A DNA stretch of 64,000 bases from an uncultured Campylobacter sp. (GCA_946221035.1 CAMIME010000005.1:9153-73152); one strand, 5' to 3'; numbered from the stretch's first letter, positions 9,941 to 21,188 are shown. Numbers and translations are program-made. Notes: generated by a model from the letters alone, not told the origin.

Positions 9941-9991
9941 CTACGGCAAGCGCCGAGTGGGTACGAGTACTACGAGTCGCAGGTTGATCAC
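9941..9991 (-). CDS. ilvBNC operon leader peptide
   Basis: A 16-residue ORF starting with GTG reads [16 protein letters not shown] and then TAG. Eight of the residues after the start are Leu, Val or Ile, with three GTA codons around two CTC codons, as expected for a sensor of charged Val/Leu tRNA. The C. glutamicum ilvB leader peptide has the same architecture and the same RRLP end, so identification is strong. Slow translation at the Val/Leu run would favour an alternative fold and prevent the terminator at 9869-9910. The GTG is exactly 7 nt after a -10 box, so the leader mRNA probably begins at its own start codon. Confidence 0.85.
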   Translation of the reverse strand: MINLRLVVLVPTRRLP

Positions 9992-9998
9992 GGGCAGT

Positions 9999-10004
9999 AC
10001 CTTA
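9999..10004 (-). promoter_or_regulatory. -10 box of the ilvBNC promoter
   Basis: TAAGGT, then 7 nt, then the GTG of the leader peptide. This is the same spacing as the other leaderless promoters in the window. No clear -35 element was found. Confidence 0.55.
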
Positions 10005-10076
10005 CAGCACCCGTCACCTATTGTTCGCGTTTTATTCAAATTCGCATGTGCTTTTCGACGGCTCCATGTGAACCAC

Positions 10077-10082
10077 TAGCAT
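10077..10082 (+). promoter_or_regulatory. -10 box, leaderless promoter of PH-domain gene and ilvD
   Basis: TAGCAT followed by 8 nt and the ATG at 10091, without a Shine-Dalgarno. It faces away from the ilvBNC promoter about 75 bp to the left. Confidence 0.5.
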
Positions 10083-10090
10083 GACCACCT

Positions 10091-10627
10091 ATGGCTTCCA
10101 AGGTTTTCTCCCCGAGCAGGGAGCACGTGGTTGCGATCATCCTCATGACCGGCATCGCCCTGATGGGCATCCTGTGGGCACCGAAGTACCTCGCGTGGTT
10201 GCTCATCATCCCCGCCGTCCTGCTGGCCTGGGTGCTCGTCTCCTCCACCACCGTCAGTGACAACGGGATCAGCGCGAAGTACCTGCTGCGCAAAAACCGC
10301 ACCCTCACCTGGGAGAATTTGTCCGGCCTCGCCTTCAAGGGCGCGACGGCGTACGCCGTGACCTCTTCGGGCGAGGAGGTGGCGCTTCCAGGCGTCACAT
10401 TCAACGACCTGCCCGCGCTCGCAGAGGCGTCGCGGGGGCGCATTACCGACGTGATCACCTCCGCCCAAGAAGCGGCCGACGGCAAATACGAGATCATCGA
10501 CCGGGACGGTTATAAGGTCTTGATGGACCGCGAGGAATACGAAGCCTACGTTGCGCAGCACCCGGATTTGCCGGGTCCGCGACCGGAGGCCGTCGATAAG
10601 CCTGCTAAGCCCTCTGAGAAGGAGTAA
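10091..10627 (+). CDS. membrane-anchored PH-domain protein (Cfp6-like)
   Basis: The protein has 178 residues. Two hydrophobic segments ([19 protein letters not shown] and [18 protein letters not shown]) are followed by a small beta-rich domain ([50 protein letters not shown]) typical of actinobacterial bacterial-PH (bPH6) proteins related to mycobacterial Cfp6. The charged tail is rich in Pro, Lys and Glu. It immediately precedes ilvD, and the ilvD ribosome site AAGGAG lies in its last codons, so the two genes are co-transcribed and probably translationally coupled. A role in branched-chain metabolism is not implied by any motif. Confidence 0.75.
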   Translation: MASKVFSPSREHVVAIILMTGIALMGILWAPKYLAWLLIIPAVLLAWVLVSSTTVSDNGISAKYLLRKNRTLTWENLSGLAFKGATAYAVTSSGEEVALPGVTFNDLPALAEASRGRITDVITSAQEAADGKYEIIDRDGYKVLMDREEYEAYVAQHPDLPGPRPEAVDKPAKPSEKE

Positions 10628-10631
10628 CACT

Positions 10632-12470
10632 GTGATCCCACTGCGCTCACGCGTCACCACCGTCGGCCGTCAAGCAGCAGGCGCACGCGCCTTGTGGCGC
10701 GCCACCGGCACCGCCGAGAACGAGTTTGGCAAGCCGATTGTGGCCATTGTGAACTCCTACACCCAATTTGTTCCGGGCCACGTGCACCTCAAGGAGGTCG
10801 GCGAGATCGTCGCAGCGGCCGTTCGCGCGGCAGGCGGCGTGCCCAAGGAGTTCAACACCATCGCCGTCGACGACGGCATCGCCATGGGCCACGCGGGCAT
10901 GCTCTACTCCCTGCCCTCGCGCGAGATCATCACCGACTCCGTGGAGTACATGGTCAACGCGCACACCGCGGACGCCATGGTGTGCATTTCCAACTGCGAC
11001 AAGATCACTCCGGGCATGCTCAACGCCGCGATGCGCCTGAACATCCCGGCGGTCTTCGTCTCCGGCGGCCCCATGGAGGCTGGTAAGGCGTTTTCCGTGG
11101 GCGGGGTGACGAAGCCGAAGTCCGACCTCATCGACGCGATCGCGCTGTCCGCGAACAACGATGTCACCGACGCGGAGCTCGACGACATCGCCAACAACGC
11201 CTGCCCCACCTGCGGATCCTGTTCCGGCATGTTCACCGCGAACTCGATGAACTGCCTCACCGAGGCGCTTGGCCTTTCGCTTCCGGGCAACGGCACAACG
11301 CTGGCCACGCACGTTGCCCGCCGCGCGTTGTTCGAGAAAGCGGGCGCGGCCGTCATGGAGCTGTGTGAGCGCTACTACGGCCAGGGCGACGAGTCCGTGC
11401 TGCCGCGGGCCGTGGCCAACGAGCACGCGTTTAGGAACGCCATGGCACTGGACATGGCCATGGGCGGGTCCACCAACACGATCCTGCACATCCTCGCCGC
11501 GGCGCAGGAGGGTGAGATTGATTTCGATCTCACCGACATCGACGAGCTCTCCCACAAGATCCCCTGCCTGTCCAAGGTGGCGCCGAACGGCGACGCGCAC
11601 GTGGAAGACGTGCACCGCGCCGGCGGCATCCCCGCGATCCTGGGCGAACTCAACCGGGCGGGCCTGCTCCACGACGACGTGCACTCGATCGCCTACCCCT
11701 CTTTGGATTCGTGGCTGTCCGATTGGGACATCCGCGGCGGCACAGCACTCGACGAGGCGATCGAGCTCTACCACGCCGCACCCGGCGGGATGCGTACCAC
11801 CGAGGCGTTCTCGCAGGACGCTCGCTGGGAATCGCTCGACCTCGACGCCGTCACCGGCGTGATCCACGACACCGAGCACCCCTTCACCTCCGACGGCGGT
11901 CTCGTCGTGCTGCGCGGCAACCTGGCCGAAGACGGCGCGATTTTGAAGACCGCGGGCGTGGAGGAAGGCCTGTGGGAGTTCTCTGGCCCCGCCCGAGTGG
12001 TGGACTCCCAGGAGCAGGCCGTGTCCATGATCCTCAACCGCGAGGTCATGGAAGGCGAGGTCGTGGTCATCCGCTACGAAGGCCCCGCGGGCGGCCCGGG
12101 CATGCAGGAGATGCTGCACCCCACCTCGTTCCTCAAGGGCGCGGGGTTGGGCAAGAAGTGCGCGCTCATTACCGACGGCCGGTTCTCCGGCGGCACCTCC
12201 GGCCTCTCCATCGGCCACATCTCCCCCGAGGCGGCCCAGGGCGGCCTCATCGGCTTGATCGAAAACGGTGACACGATCAAGATCTCGGTGTCCAACCGGG
12301 AGCTCACGCTGGATGTGGACGAGGCGGAGCTGGCCCGCCGTCGAGAAGCAATGGAAGCTTCTGAGCGCCCGTGGACGCCGAACCGCGAGCGAACGGTGTC
12401 GAAGGCGCTGCGCGCCTACGCCTCGATGGCAACGAGCGCCGACAAAGGGGCCGTCCGCCGCGTGGACTAG
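10632..12470 (+). CDS. ilvD: dihydroxy-acid dehydratase
   Basis: Dehydrates the dihydroxy acids made by IlvC to the 2-keto acids preceding valine and isoleucine. The protein has 612 residues. The Fe-S cysteines are visible in [10 protein letters not shown] and [21 protein letters not shown]. The active-site region [20 protein letters not shown] lies near the C-terminus. A GTG start (GTGATCCCACTGCGC) is chosen because the protein then begins [25 protein letters not shown] like its orthologues and AAGGAG sits 7 nt upstream. It is on the opposite strand from ilvBNC and converges with the DoxX gene, which ends 6 bp away. Confidence 0.96.
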   Translation: MIPLRSRVTTVGRQAAGARALWRATGTAENEFGKPIVAIVNSYTQFVPGHVHLKEVGEIVAAAVRAAGGVPKEFNTIAVDDGIAMGHAGMLYSLPSREIITDSVEYMVNAHTADAMVCISNCDKITPGMLNAAMRLNIPAVFVSGGPMEAGKAFSVGGVTKPKSDLIDAIALSANNDVTDAELDDIANNACPTCGSCSGMFTANSMNCLTEALGLSLPGNGTTLATHVARRALFEKAGAAVMELCERYYGQGDESVLPRAVANEHAFRNAMALDMAMGGSTNTILHILAAAQEGEIDFDLTDIDELSHKIPCLSKVAPNGDAHVEDVHRAGGIPAILGELNRAGLLHDDVHSIAYPSLDSWLSDWDIRGGTALDEAIELYHAAPGGMRTTEAFSQDARWESLDLDAVTGVIHDTEHPFTSDGGLVVLRGNLAEDGAILKTAGVEEGLWEFSGPARVVDSQEQAVSMILNREVMEGEVVVIRYEGPAGGPGMQEMLHPTSFLKGAGLGKKCALITDGRFSGGTSGLSIGHISPEAAQGGLIGLIENGDTIKISVSNRELTLDVDEAELARRREAMEASERPWTPNRERTVSKALRAYASMATSADKGAVRRVD

Positions 12471-12476
12471 CGCGGG

Positions 12477-13322
12477 TTAGGCGAACGGGTTGATTTCGGT
12501 GCCGAGCCACCACATCAGCCCGGCCGCCGCCAGACCCACGAGCGCACAGATCCAGCTCGACGCGAGCGGGCGGCGCGCCCAACCGCGCTGCGCGTCCACG
12601 CCGTAGAGGCCCGGACCCGTGAACTGCAGCGCGAGGGACGCGCCCAGCAGCATGACCGGCATCCAGGTCTCCGGCCCCCACGCGAACACGTTGAAGCCGC
12701 CACCCTGGGCGTTGAAGGCGTGGAGTGCGAGGAAGCCGGTCACAGCGATGGCCACGAGCGAGGCGACCGGAGTCAGCAGGCCAAGGACCAGGAACACGCC
12801 GGCGGCGAGCTCGAGCGTGGGCACGATGATCGCGAGGCCGTTCCCGAACGGGTAGTTGGCGAAGGCGTCTTCAAGACCAGCAATGCCCTCATTGCCGCCC
12901 AAGCGGAAGAACGTGCCCACCGACTGAATGATCAGGAGCGCACCCAGCGCGAGGCGCAGGAGCAGCAGACCGAAGTCGATCGTGCCGCGGCGGGCGTCTT
13001 CCACCACGGTGGTGGACTGATCGACGACTGGAGCCGGCTCCACGTAGGTCGTCTCCTGGTACGCGGGCTCCTCGTAGGCGGGTTCGACAAACGCCGGGTC
13101 CGCCGGAGGGATGTACTCGGACTGGCGGTTGAACGTCACCGTCTCCTGAGCCGGCTCCGCAGGCTGTGCCGCGGGGTTCGCGCGGATGCGCACCTCTTCG
13201 ACGGCGCCTTCTACCTCGGTGCGGGGGAAGACTTCGGTGCTCTGGTACTCGGGGACTTCGCCGCCGAGCGAGTTCAGGTCGTTGATGTCGTCTGGGGTGA
13301 GATCGCGGGGATTGTTAGCCAT
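12477..13322 (-). CDS. DoxX-family membrane protein with long cytosolic N-terminus
   Basis: The protein has 281 residues. An acidic, Pro/Glu/Tyr-rich N-terminal region of about 120 residues (repeats like PAFVEPAYEEPAYQETTYVEPAPV) precedes four hydrophobic helices: LLLLRLALGALLIIQSVGTFF, LAIIVPTLELAAGVFLVLGLL, PVASLVAIAVTGFLALHAF and VMLLGASLALQF. The latter carry the DoxX-type pattern of an Arg-containing first helix and ELAAGVFLVLGLLTPVAS. DoxX proteins are linked to redox or sulfur homeostasis in other actinobacteria, but the substrate here is unknown. The start is the ATG at 13322, 7 nt after a -10 box. Confidence 0.75.
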   Translation of the reverse strand: MANNPRDLTPDDINDLNSLGGEVPEYQSTEVFPRTEVEGAVEEVRIRANPAAQPAEPAQETVTFNRQSEYIPPADPAFVEPAYEEPAYQETTYVEPAPVVDQSTTVVEDARRGTIDFGLLLLRLALGALLIIQSVGTFFRLGGNEGIAGLEDAFANYPFGNGLAIIVPTLELAAGVFLVLGLLTPVASLVAIAVTGFLALHAFNAQGGGFNVFAWGPETWMPVMLLGASLALQFTGPGLYGVDAQRGWARRPLASSWICALVGLAAAGLMWWLGTEINPFA

Positions 13323-13329
13323 GACGCTC

Positions 13330-13335
13330 AATGTA
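13330..13335 (-). promoter_or_regulatory. -10 box, leaderless promoter of the DoxX gene
   Basis: TACATT, 7 nt, ATG at 13322, with no ribosome-binding site. Confidence 0.55.
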
Positions 13336-13445
13336 GGCGACAACCGCGCTAGCGCGCGGGAGCCGCTCGGCGTGGCTCGGCTGCAGGTTGTGTTACCGTC
13401 GTGGACGTTTTTGAGTATGCCTAAACAACAATCAAAGGATTTCCA

Positions 13446-14849
13446 ATGACGAAGACGCTCAGAGTAGCGCTTGCCCTCGTCGGCCTGACGGTGGGTGCGG
13501 GCTTCGCATCGGGCCAAGAGGTGATCCAGTACTTCCTCTCATTCGGGTACTGGGGCATCGTCGGCGCCGCGGTCGCCGGCATCACCATTGCCGTGTTCAG
13601 TGCCTGGGTATATCAACTCGGTTCCTACTACCTCGCGGACGACCACAGCGCCGTCTTCCGCAGCGTGTCTCGCCCATGGATCGCGCGGTTCATGGACATC
13701 ACCACCATGTTCACCCTGTTCTGCATCGGCTTTGTCATGATCGCCGGTGCCGGCGCGAACCTGGAACAGCAGTTCGGGCTGCCGACATGGATGGGCGCAG
13801 CAATCATGGTGGTGCTGCTCATCGGGTCGGGTTTCTTGGACATTGACCGGCTGACCAACGTGATCTCGTTCATCACACCGCTGCTCATCATTTGCCTGCT
13901 GGGCGCGTTCGTGATCACCCTGATGAACATGCCGGACAACGTCGGCCAGCTCAACGAACTCGCACAGCAGAACCCGCACGCCTCCGGTACCTTCCACAAC
14001 TGGCTGGTCACCGCACTGAACTACGCCACGCTGGTGATGATCATGGATACGTCGATGATGCTGGTGTTCGCCGGCTCCCACATGAACCCGGCTCAGGCCG
14101 GCAAGGGCGGGTTGCTCGGCGGCATCATGTTCGCGGTGTTGCTGTTGATCCTGGTGTTCATCCTGTTCTTCAACATGGAACACATCATGGGCGCGGACAT
14201 GCCGCTGCTCATGGTCTTCGACACCATGCACCCGACCGTCGGTGTCTTTGTCTCGATCGTGATTTACCTGATGATCTACAACACTGCGGTCGGGCTCCTC
14301 TACGCCCTCGGCCGCCGCTTGAGCCACGACAAGCCCGGCAAGTTCCGCACCTACTACTTCATCGTGGTGCTGGTTGGCTTCGCACTGTCGTTCATCGGTT
14401 TCGCAGATTTGGTCGGCTGGGTGTACCCGGTCCTCGGTTACCTGGGTCTCATCCTTGCAATCGTGATGAGTACCGCATGGTTCCGCGACCGCGAAAACAT
14501 CAAGGACGAAACGCAGCGCCGCGAGCGCCTCGCCGAGCTCGCCGAGGCCCAACTCGACCCCGCCTCCGACGACCTCACCCGCGCCGAGCGCGCCGAGGTG
14601 GAGGATCTCGTCTCCGACTCCCACGTCGCCGACCAAGAGCTGTGGCAATCCGTGCAGGAGGAGGTCGCCGCGGACCTGCACGCCGATTCCTCCAGCGAGT
14701 TCGACCTCAAGGACGTCCCCGCCCTCGACCCCGAGTCAAAGGCCTACGACGGCGCACCCGAGACCCCGGGGGAGGCGATCCACTGGCAGGCCTACGACGA
14801 GATGTACAAGACCGGCGAATTCCCCGCGGTCAAGCCCGAGTCCAAGTAG
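13446..14849 (+). CDS. YkvI-family membrane protein (APC/LeuT-like transporter fold)
   Basis: The protein has 467 residues. It opens with VALALVGLTVGAGFASGQEVIQYFLSFGYWG, the hallmark of YkvI-type proteins, where a broken first helix (GAGFASGQE) recalls the substrate site of LeuT-fold transporters. About ten to eleven hydrophobic segments follow to residue 345. The last 120 residues are hydrophilic and acidic (ERLAELAEAQLDPASDDLTRAERAEVEDLVSD) and should be cytosolic. Substrate is unknown. The neighbouring amino acid synthesis genes do not prove a link. The ATG has AAAGGA 6 nt upstream. It is convergent with gatB across a large palindrome. Confidence 0.75.
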   Translation: MTKTLRVALALVGLTVGAGFASGQEVIQYFLSFGYWGIVGAAVAGITIAVFSAWVYQLGSYYLADDHSAVFRSVSRPWIARFMDITTMFTLFCIGFVMIAGAGANLEQQFGLPTWMGAAIMVVLLIGSGFLDIDRLTNVISFITPLLIICLLGAFVITLMNMPDNVGQLNELAQQNPHASGTFHNWLVTALNYATLVMIMDTSMMLVFAGSHMNPAQAGKGGLLGGIMFAVLLLILVFILFFNMEHIMGADMPLLMVFDTMHPTVGVFVSIVIYLMIYNTAVGLLYALGRRLSHDKPGKFRTYYFIVVLVGFALSFIGFADLVGWVYPVLGYLGLILAIVMSTAWFRDRENIKDETQRRERLAELAEAQLDPASDDLTRAERAEVEDLVSDSHVADQELWQSVQEEVAADLHADSSSEFDLKDVPALDPESKAYDGAPETPGEAIHWQAYDEMYKTGEFPAVKPESK

Positions 14850-14880
14850 GCCGAGCACCCGAAGGCAGCCCTCTGAGGCG

Positions 14881-14968
14881 CCCCCAAACGACAAAACCAG
14901 CGAAACGGTTGTAGCGAATCCGCCAAAAATTGGGATTCGCTACAACCGTTCCGCTGGAAACTTGGGGG
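14881..14968. repeat. long intergenic palindrome between convergent genes
   Basis: Arms of 25 nt at 14897-14921 and 14933-14957 are complementary with one mismatch around an 11-nt loop. An outer CCCCCAA (14881-14887) pairs with TTGGGGG (14962-14968). The element lies between convergent YkvI and gatB and may terminate both, but lacks a clear T tract on either strand. Its length and near-perfection are unusual for a terminator. Confidence 0.7.
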
Positions 14969-14985
14969 TGTGGGGCAGGAAGGTC

Positions 14986-16488
14986 CTACTCCGCCAGCTT
15001 CTTCGCGATGAGCTGGTTCACCTGCCCCGGATCCGCCTTGCCCTGGGTCGCCTTCATCACGGCACCCACGATCGCGCCGGTGACCTTCGTGTTACCCGCG
15101 CGATACTTCTCCACGATGTCCGGGTTCGCGGCCAGCGCTTCTTCGACCGCCTTCTCAATCGCGCCGTCGTCGCGCACCACTTCGAGCCCACGCTTAGCGA
15201 CGACTTCGTCGACCGACCCCTCACCAGCAATCACGCCGTCAATGGCCTGACGCCCCAACTTGGTGGTGAGCTTGCCCTCCTTGACCAGCTCGACCACGCG
15301 CGCGACGTCGGCCGGGGTGATGCCGAGTGCATCGAGGTCCTTCCCGGCCTCGTTGGCCTTGCCGTTGATGTAGGAGACCCACCACGCGCGGGCTTCGTCC
15401 GGGGTCGCACCGGCCTCGACGGTATCCACGATGAGGTCCAGCGCTCCGGCGTTGACCAGGTCGCGGAACTCCTTCTCCGGCAGCTGCCACTCCTCCTGGA
15501 TGCGGGCGCGGCGCACCCACGGCAGCTCAGGCAGAGTCGCACGGATCTCCTCAACCCACTCTGGCTTCGCGATCACCGGCGGCAGATCCGGGTCGTTGAA
15601 GTAGCGGTAGTCCGAGGCCTCCTCCTTCGGGCGGCCCTTCGAGGTGGAGCCGTCCTTTTCCTGGTAGTGGCGCGTCTCCTGCACCACTTCCCCGCCGTTT
15701 GCCAAGACAGCGGCCTGGCGCTGCATCTCGAAACGCACGGCCTGTTCCACGGACTTCAGGGAGTTGATGTTCTTCGTCTCCGTGCGGGTGCCGAACTTCT
15801 CCTGGCCGACCGGACGCAGAGACACGTTCGCGTCGCAACGCATGCTGCCCTGATCCATCCGCGCATCGGAGACTCCCAGCGCCTTGACCAGCTCGCGCAG
15901 CGCACCGACATAGGCCTTCGCCACCTCCGGTGCACGCTCGCCTGCGCCGATGATCGGCTTGGTCACGATCTCGATGAGCGGGATGCCCGCGCGGTTGCAG
16001 TCCACCAGCGATGCGGTCGCACCCGTGATGCGACCGGACGAGGAGCCGAGGTGCGTCAGCTTGCCGGTGTCTTCCTCCATGTGTGCACGCTCGATCTCCA
16101 CCCGCCACTCGGTGCCGTCCTCCAGCACGACATCCAGGTAGCCGTCGTACGCAATCGGCTCGTCGTACTGCGAGATCTGGTAGTTCTTCGGCTGGTCCGG
16201 GTAGAAGTAGTTCTTGCGGGCAAACCGTGAGGATTCCGCGATCTTGCAGTTCAGCGCAAGACCGATCTTGATGGCCCACTCGACACCCTTGGCGTTGACT
16301 ACGGGCAGCGCGCCCGGCAGGCCGAGGGAGACCGGGTCAATGTTCGTGTTCGGCTCCGCACCGAAGTGGGCGGAGGCGGTGGAGAACATCTTCGTGTCAG
16401 TTGCGAGCTCGACGTGCACCTCGAGACCCATGACCGGGTCGTACTTTTCCAGTACCTCGTCGTAATCCATCAGGTCGTACGCAGTCAT
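14986..16488 (-). CDS. gatB: Asp-tRNA(Asn)/Glu-tRNA(Gln) amidotransferase subunit B
   Basis: tRNA-binding kinase subunit of the GatCAB complex, which converts misacylated Glu-tRNA(Gln) or Asp-tRNA(Asn) to the correct amide form. The protein has 500 residues from the ATG at 16488. Visible family segments are [51 protein letters not shown] and [10 protein letters not shown]. The C-terminal YqeY-like helical tail (about residues 350-500) ends [11 protein letters not shown]. It is separated from gatC-gatA by mug, pfkA and the MFS gene and has its own leaderless promoter. Confidence 0.96.
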   Translation of the reverse strand: MTAYDLMDYDEVLEKYDPVMGLEVHVELATDTKMFSTASAHFGAEPNTNIDPVSLGLPGALPVVNAKGVEWAIKIGLALNCKIAESSRFARKNYFYPDQPKNYQISQYDEPIAYDGYLDVVLEDGTEWRVEIERAHMEEDTGKLTHLGSSSGRITGATASLVDCNRAGIPLIEIVTKPIIGAGERAPEVAKAYVGALRELVKALGVSDARMDQGSMRCDANVSLRPVGQEKFGTRTETKNINSLKSVEQAVRFEMQRQAAVLANGGEVVQETRHYQEKDGSTSKGRPKEEASDYRYFNDPDLPPVIAKPEWVEEIRATLPELPWVRRARIQEEWQLPEKEFRDLVNAGALDLIVDTVEAGATPDEARAWWVSYINGKANEAGKDLDALGITPADVARVVELVKEGKLTTKLGRQAIDGVIAGEGSVDEVVAKRGLEVVRDDGAIEKAVEEALAANPDIVEKYRAGNTKVTGAIVGAVMKATQGKADPGQVNQLIAKKLAE

Positions 16489-16493
16489 GCGGG

Positions 16494-17030
16494 CTAGTCT
16501 ACTTCCCCGCCCGACGCGTCCGCGGTAGCCTCCCACACCTCGCGGTAGCTTTCGGCGAGCGTGGCCACCGTCTCGTGCGCGTTCAGCCCACTGGGGTTGC
16601 CCACCACCCACACCGGCACCCCGGCGAGGGTGTCGGGTTGGAGGCCGCGGGTGGCCTTTGGCCGCCGGAACGCGTCGCGGTAGGCACCGATGCCCGCAAA
16701 CATGACCGCCCCGGGCCGATGCTTTTCGACGACCTCGGTCAGCCTGACCGCCCCGTCGCGCAACTCGTCCCGGCTCAACTCCGACGCTTTCGGAGTCATG
16801 CGGCCCACGAGGTTGGTGAATCCGATGCCCAGGGAGGCGAGCAGGGTGTCGTCGTCACGCGAAAGGCCCCGCTCTGCGTGGATGCGGCGCGGGGTGATGC
16901 CCGCGGTTTCGAGCGCCGGCCAGAAGCGGTTGCCGGGGTGGGCGAATGGGGCGTCGACTTCCTCCGAGCGCGCACCCGGGTTGATGCCCACGATGAGCAG
17001 GCGGCAGGGGTCAGGGATGCGGTCGTGCAC
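16494..17030 (-). CDS. mug: mismatch-specific uracil/thymine DNA glycosylase (MUG/TDG family)
   Basis: Removes uracil or damaged pyrimidines from G mismatches in base-excision repair. The protein has 178 residues. The family motifs are [30 protein letters not shown] near residues 12-40 (GINPG active-site loop) and [15 protein letters not shown] near 140-155 (NPSGLNAH intercalation loop). The start is a GTG placed directly after the pfkA stop (TAAGTG), giving tight translational coupling. It lacks an independent ribosome site, so it likely depends on pfkA translation. Confidence 0.88.
   Translation of the reverse strand: MHDRIPDPCRLLIVGINPGARSEEVDAPFAHPGNRFWPALETAGITPRRIHAERGLSRDDDTLLASLGIGFTNLVGRMTPKASELSRDELRDGAVRLTEVVEKHRPGAVMFAGIGAYRDAFRRPKATRGLQPDTLAGVPVWVVGNPSGLNAHETVATLAESYREVWEATADASGGEVD
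16496..16501 (-). promoter_or_regulatory. -10 box, leaderless promoter of gatB
   Basis: TAGACT, 7 nt, ATG at 16488. The TAG of the -10 overlaps the last codons of the upstream mug gene. Confidence 0.55.
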
Positions 17031-18062
<1,032 letters not shown>

Positions 18063-18069
18063 ACCTGCC

Positions 18070-18075
18070 AGGCTA
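18070..18075 (-). promoter_or_regulatory. -10 box of pfkA, overlapping the upstream stop codon
   Basis: TAGCCT, 7 nt, ATG at 18062. The first three bases are the TAG stop of the MFS gene, so stop codon and promoter element are shared. Confidence 0.55.
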
Positions 18076-19404
18076 CCCGCGAAGCCGAAGCGACGACACC
18101 GCACCGATCAGCATCGCAGCGCACGGCAACGCAAGCGCCCAACCGGCGGTGGATTCGATGGCGCCGGAAGCCAGCACCATACCCACCAGCGCCACGCCGA
18201 GGACGGACCCGACCTGGCGGGCGGTGTTGTACAGCCCGGAAGCCGCGCCAGTTTCGTGCTCGGGGATACCGCGCATGGTCACCGCCGCATTGGGCGCCCA
18301 CACGAACGCCCCGCCGATGCCCAGCAGCGACGTCACGGCGCTAAACCACCACACGCCCGCCCCGGTGTGAATCAGGGCGATCGCCAGCGCCAGCCCCGCC
18401 GCGGAGACGGTGAAGCCCGCGGCGCAAAGCTTGCCCGGGTCGCGCCGGTCCGTCAGGGACCCGGCAACCGGGGTCAGCACGAGCGCGAATACGGACATGG
18501 GCGCGGTGACGGCGCCGGATACCGTCGGCGGGGCGCCGGCGACGGTTTGCAGCCAGTACATCAGCGGGATGAACATCGACGCCACGGTAAAGCCCATCGC
18601 GGCCACGCCCAGTGCGCCGAGCGCAAACGAGCGGTTCAGCATGAGCTCCACGGGCAGGAACCCATCGTCGGTGCCGTTTCGGGCCGAGAGCACCAACACA
18701 CCGATCAGTAGCGCGCCGAAGAGGAACGAGGGCCACTGCCCGAACTGGATGCCGTAGACCAGCAGCCCCAACCCGCCGAAGGAAAGCAGGACCGGCAACA
18801 GAGGCACCCGTGCGTTGCTGCGCGGCAGCCGCGGTAGCGCGATCAGACCTGCGACCAGCGCCACCGCACCAAGGGCGGCTTGGGTGAAAAACGCGGCACG
18901 CCAGCCGAAGCCCTCTGCCACTGCCCCGCCGACCACTGGGCCGATTAGCGACGCCACCGAGCCGATCACGCCCCAGGCGGCGAACGCCCGGCCCTGTTTG
19001 TCCTCCTCGAACACGCGCGGGATCAGGCCGAACGCCTGCGGTAAGAACACCGCGGCACCCACACCCTGCAGGCCGCGGGCCACAACCAGGGAGCCGAACG
19101 ACCAAGACACGCCCGCACCCACCAGGGCGGCCACGTAGATGGCAAGGCCGACGAGGAAGACGCGGCGTTGCCCGAAGGCGTCGCCAAGTTTGCCCGTCGC
19201 AGGCATGGGTGCGACGGTGCACAGCAAGTACACGCTGGTCAGCCACACGGCGTCGCCGACACCGTAGGGCAACAACGGGGTGATCACGGGCATGAAGCCC
19301 TGGTCGATCAGAACAAGAAAATACCCCGCGGCAAGCGCCGCGAGGGTACTCCAGGGGTTAACGGCCGGCTTCAAAAGCGGCACCGACGCGGTACAGTCGC
19401 GCAT
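18073..19404 (-). CDS. MFS transporter, DHA2-like drug exporter
   Basis: The protein has 443 residues with about 12-14 hydrophobic segments. The antiporter-type motif A is visible as [17 protein letters not shown] after helix 2, and the motif C-like [29 protein letters not shown] around helix 5 is typical of proton-driven drug exporters. The substrate is unknown. The reading frame begins inside the end of gatA. ATG 19404 is used, but a GTG at 19383 also fits and no good ribosome site supports either, so coupling to gatA is likely. Its stop codon doubles as part of the pfkA promoter. Confidence 0.82.
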   Translation of the reverse strand: MRDCTASVPLLKPAVNPWSTLAALAAGYFLVLIDQGFMPVITPLLPYGVGDAVWLTSVYLLCTVAPMPATGKLGDAFGQRRVFLVGLAIYVAALVGAGVSWSFGSLVVARGLQGVGAAVFLPQAFGLIPRVFEEDKQGRAFAAWGVIGSVASLIGPVVGGAVAEGFGWRAAFFTQAALGAVALVAGLIALPRLPRSNARVPLLPVLLSFGGLGLLVYGIQFGQWPSFLFGALLIGVLVLSARNGTDDGFLPVELMLNRSFALGALGVAAMGFTVASMFIPLMYWLQTVAGAPPTVSGAVTAPMSVFALVLTPVAGSLTDRRDPGKLCAAGFTVSAAGLALAIALIHTGAGVWWFSAVTSLLGIGGAFVWAPNAAVTMRGIPEHETGAASGLYNTARQVGSVLGVALVGMVLASGAIESTAGWALALPCAAMLIGAVSSLRLRG

Positions 19405-20839
19405 CCTCGAACGCCGGGGCAATCAGCTGCAGGCCGACCGGAAGACCGGTGTCGCTAGCCATGCCTGCGGGCACGGACATGCCGGGAAGACCCGCGAGGT
19501 TCAGCGGCAGGGTGAACAGGTCGAAGTTGTACATCGCCAGCGGGTCGTCCACCTTCTCACCGATGCCGAAGGCGGTGGAGGGAACGGCCGGTGCAGCGAT
19601 GACGTCGCACTGCTCGAAAGCCTTTTTGAAGTCCTGGGCAATCAGGGTGCGCACGCGCTGCGCCTGCAGGTAGTACGCGTCGTAGTAGCCCACGGACAGC
19701 GCGTAGGTGCCCAGGATGATGCGGCGCTTGACCTCCGCGCCGAAGCCCTCACCGCGCGAAGCTGCCATGACTTCCTCAGCAGAGCGGGAGCCGTCGTCGC
19801 CGACGCGCAGGCCGTAGCGCATGCCGTCGAAGCGCGCGAGGTTCGAAGACACCTCGGACATCTGAATGATGTAGTACGCGCCCATGACGTCGTCGAAGCT
19901 CGGGCAATCGACCTCCACGATCTGCGCACCCTGACGCTCAAATTGCGCGTACGCGGCGTCGATGGCTTCCTTCACGCCGTCCTGCGTGCCGGGGCGCTCG
20001 AACTGCTTCACACGGCCGATGCGCACGCCCGTCAGGTCGCCGGAAGCGCCTTCGCGGGCGGCGTCGGCGCACGCCGGCACCTCGCGCTCAACGCTCGTGG
20101 CGTCGAACTCGTCGTGCCCTGCGATGATCTCGTGCAACAGCGCCGTGTCCAACACGTTGTTCGCGCACGGGCCGACCTGGTCCAGGGAGGATGCGCAGGC
20201 GATTACGCCGTAGCGCGACACGCCGCCGTACGTTGGCTTCACGCCAACGGTGCCGGTCAGCGATGCCGGTTGGCGGATCGAGCCGCCGGTATCCGTGCCA
20301 ATACCTAGCGGAGCCTGGCCCGCAGCCAACGCCGCCGCCGTGCCGCCGCCCGAGCCGCCCGGAACCTTCGAGGTGTCGTGCGGGTTCTTCGTTACCTTGT
20401 AGGCCGAATTCTCCGTCGACGACCCCATCGCGAACTCATCCAGGTTCGTCTTCCCCAAAATCGGGATGCCAGCCGCGCGCAGCTGCTTCACGACGGTCGC
20501 GTCGTACGGGCTCATGTAGCCCTCCAGCATCTTGGAGGCGGCCGTCGTCGGGGCATCGGTGGTCACCAGCAGGTCCTTCAGCGCCAGCGGCACGCCGGCG
20601 AGGGCACTGGCGGGCTGCTCCCCTGCCTTCACCTGCGCGTCGACCTTGTCCGCGGCGGCAAGGGCTTCCTCCGCGCCGACGTGGAGGAACGCGCCGATTT
20701 CTCCGTCAGTTTCCGCAATGCGGTCCAAGAACGCCTGCGTAACCTCGCGAGAGGTGACTTCGCCCGCCTGGATCATCTTCGCCAGCTCGTGCGCTGGCTT
20801 AGCGACGAGACCTTCGGCCGGAATCGTGTACTGCGTCAT
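19358..20839 (-). CDS. gatA: Asp-tRNA(Asn)/Glu-tRNA(Gln) amidotransferase subunit A
   Basis: Amidase subunit that releases ammonia from glutamine for GatB. The protein has 493 residues. The Ser-cisSer-Lys amidase triad can be placed at Lys in [10 protein letters not shown] (about residue 86), and Ser-cisSer in [14 protein letters not shown] and [34 protein letters not shown] is also characteristic. It begins 3 nt after the gatC stop and overlaps the MFS gene at its end, forming the unit gatC-gatA-MFS. Confidence 0.97.
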   Translation of the reverse strand: MTQYTIPAEGLVAKPAHELAKMIQAGEVTSREVTQAFLDRIAETDGEIGAFLHVGAEEALAAADKVDAQVKAGEQPASALAGVPLALKDLLVTTDAPTTAASKMLEGYMSPYDATVVKQLRAAGIPILGKTNLDEFAMGSSTENSAYKVTKNPHDTSKVPGGSGGGTAAALAAGQAPLGIGTDTGGSIRQPASLTGTVGVKPTYGGVSRYGVIACASSLDQVGPCANNVLDTALLHEIIAGHDEFDATSVEREVPACADAAREGASGDLTGVRIGRVKQFERPGTQDGVKEAIDAAYAQFERQGAQIVEVDCPSFDDVMGAYYIIQMSEVSSNLARFDGMRYGLRVGDDGSRSAEEVMAASRGEGFGAEVKRRIILGTYALSVGYYDAYYLQAQRVRTLIAQDFKKAFEQCDVIAAPAVPSTAFGIGEKVDDPLAMYNFDLFTLPLNLAGLPGMSVPAGMASDTGLPVGLQLIAPAFEDARLYRVGAAFEAGR

Positions 20840-20842
20840 CGC

Positions 20843-21142
20843 TTACTCCCCTTCTCCGAGAATTTGCGGGACCACGAACCGGTCTTCCTCCACGGCCGGC
20901 GCCTGATCGAGCGCCTCGGCCTGGGTGAGCGTCGTCTTTTGCACGTCCTCGCGCATTCCGGCCTCAATGGAGTGCGGGTGGCTCATCGGCTCAACCCCGT
21001 CGGTGTCCACGCTTCGCACCTTCGACACCGCGTCGATGATCGTGTCCAGCTGCGTCGCGATGTCGTCCAGCTCCTCGTCTTTCAGCGCAATGCGCGCGAG
21101 CCGGGCGATGCGCGACACGTCGTCGCGAGAAAACTCAGCCAC
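20843..21142 (-). CDS. gatC: Asp-tRNA(Asn)/Glu-tRNA(Gln) amidotransferase subunit C
   Basis: Small belt subunit that stabilises GatA-GatB. The protein has 99 residues from the GTG at 21142, beginning AEFSRDDVSRIARLARIALKDEELD and ending RFVVPQILGEGE, both normal for GatC (the VPxIL end is a family signature). A longer frame back to 21217 adds sequence without homology, and the shorter start has GGAAAG 6 nt upstream. Confidence 0.93.
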   Translation of the reverse strand: MAEFSRDDVSRIARLARIALKDEELDDIATQLDTIIDAVSKVRSVDTDGVEPMSHPHSIEAGMREDVQKTTLTQAEALDQAPAVEEDRFVVPQILGEGE

Positions 21143-21182
21143 TGTGCTTTCCGTCCCTTCCAGGTTGCGTTCAACGCGGATC

Positions 21183-21188
21183 ATCTTA
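21183..21188 (-). promoter_or_regulatory. possible -10 box of gatC operon
   Basis: TAAGAT about 41 nt before the gatC GTG. It faces away from the ACT-protein gene that starts at 21216. Confidence 0.4.

Noticed and set aside
19383..19422. Longer MFS start at the TTG 19422
   Set aside because: It adds residues without homology deep inside gatA, and no ribosome site supports it. The ATG at 19404 is kept with reservation.
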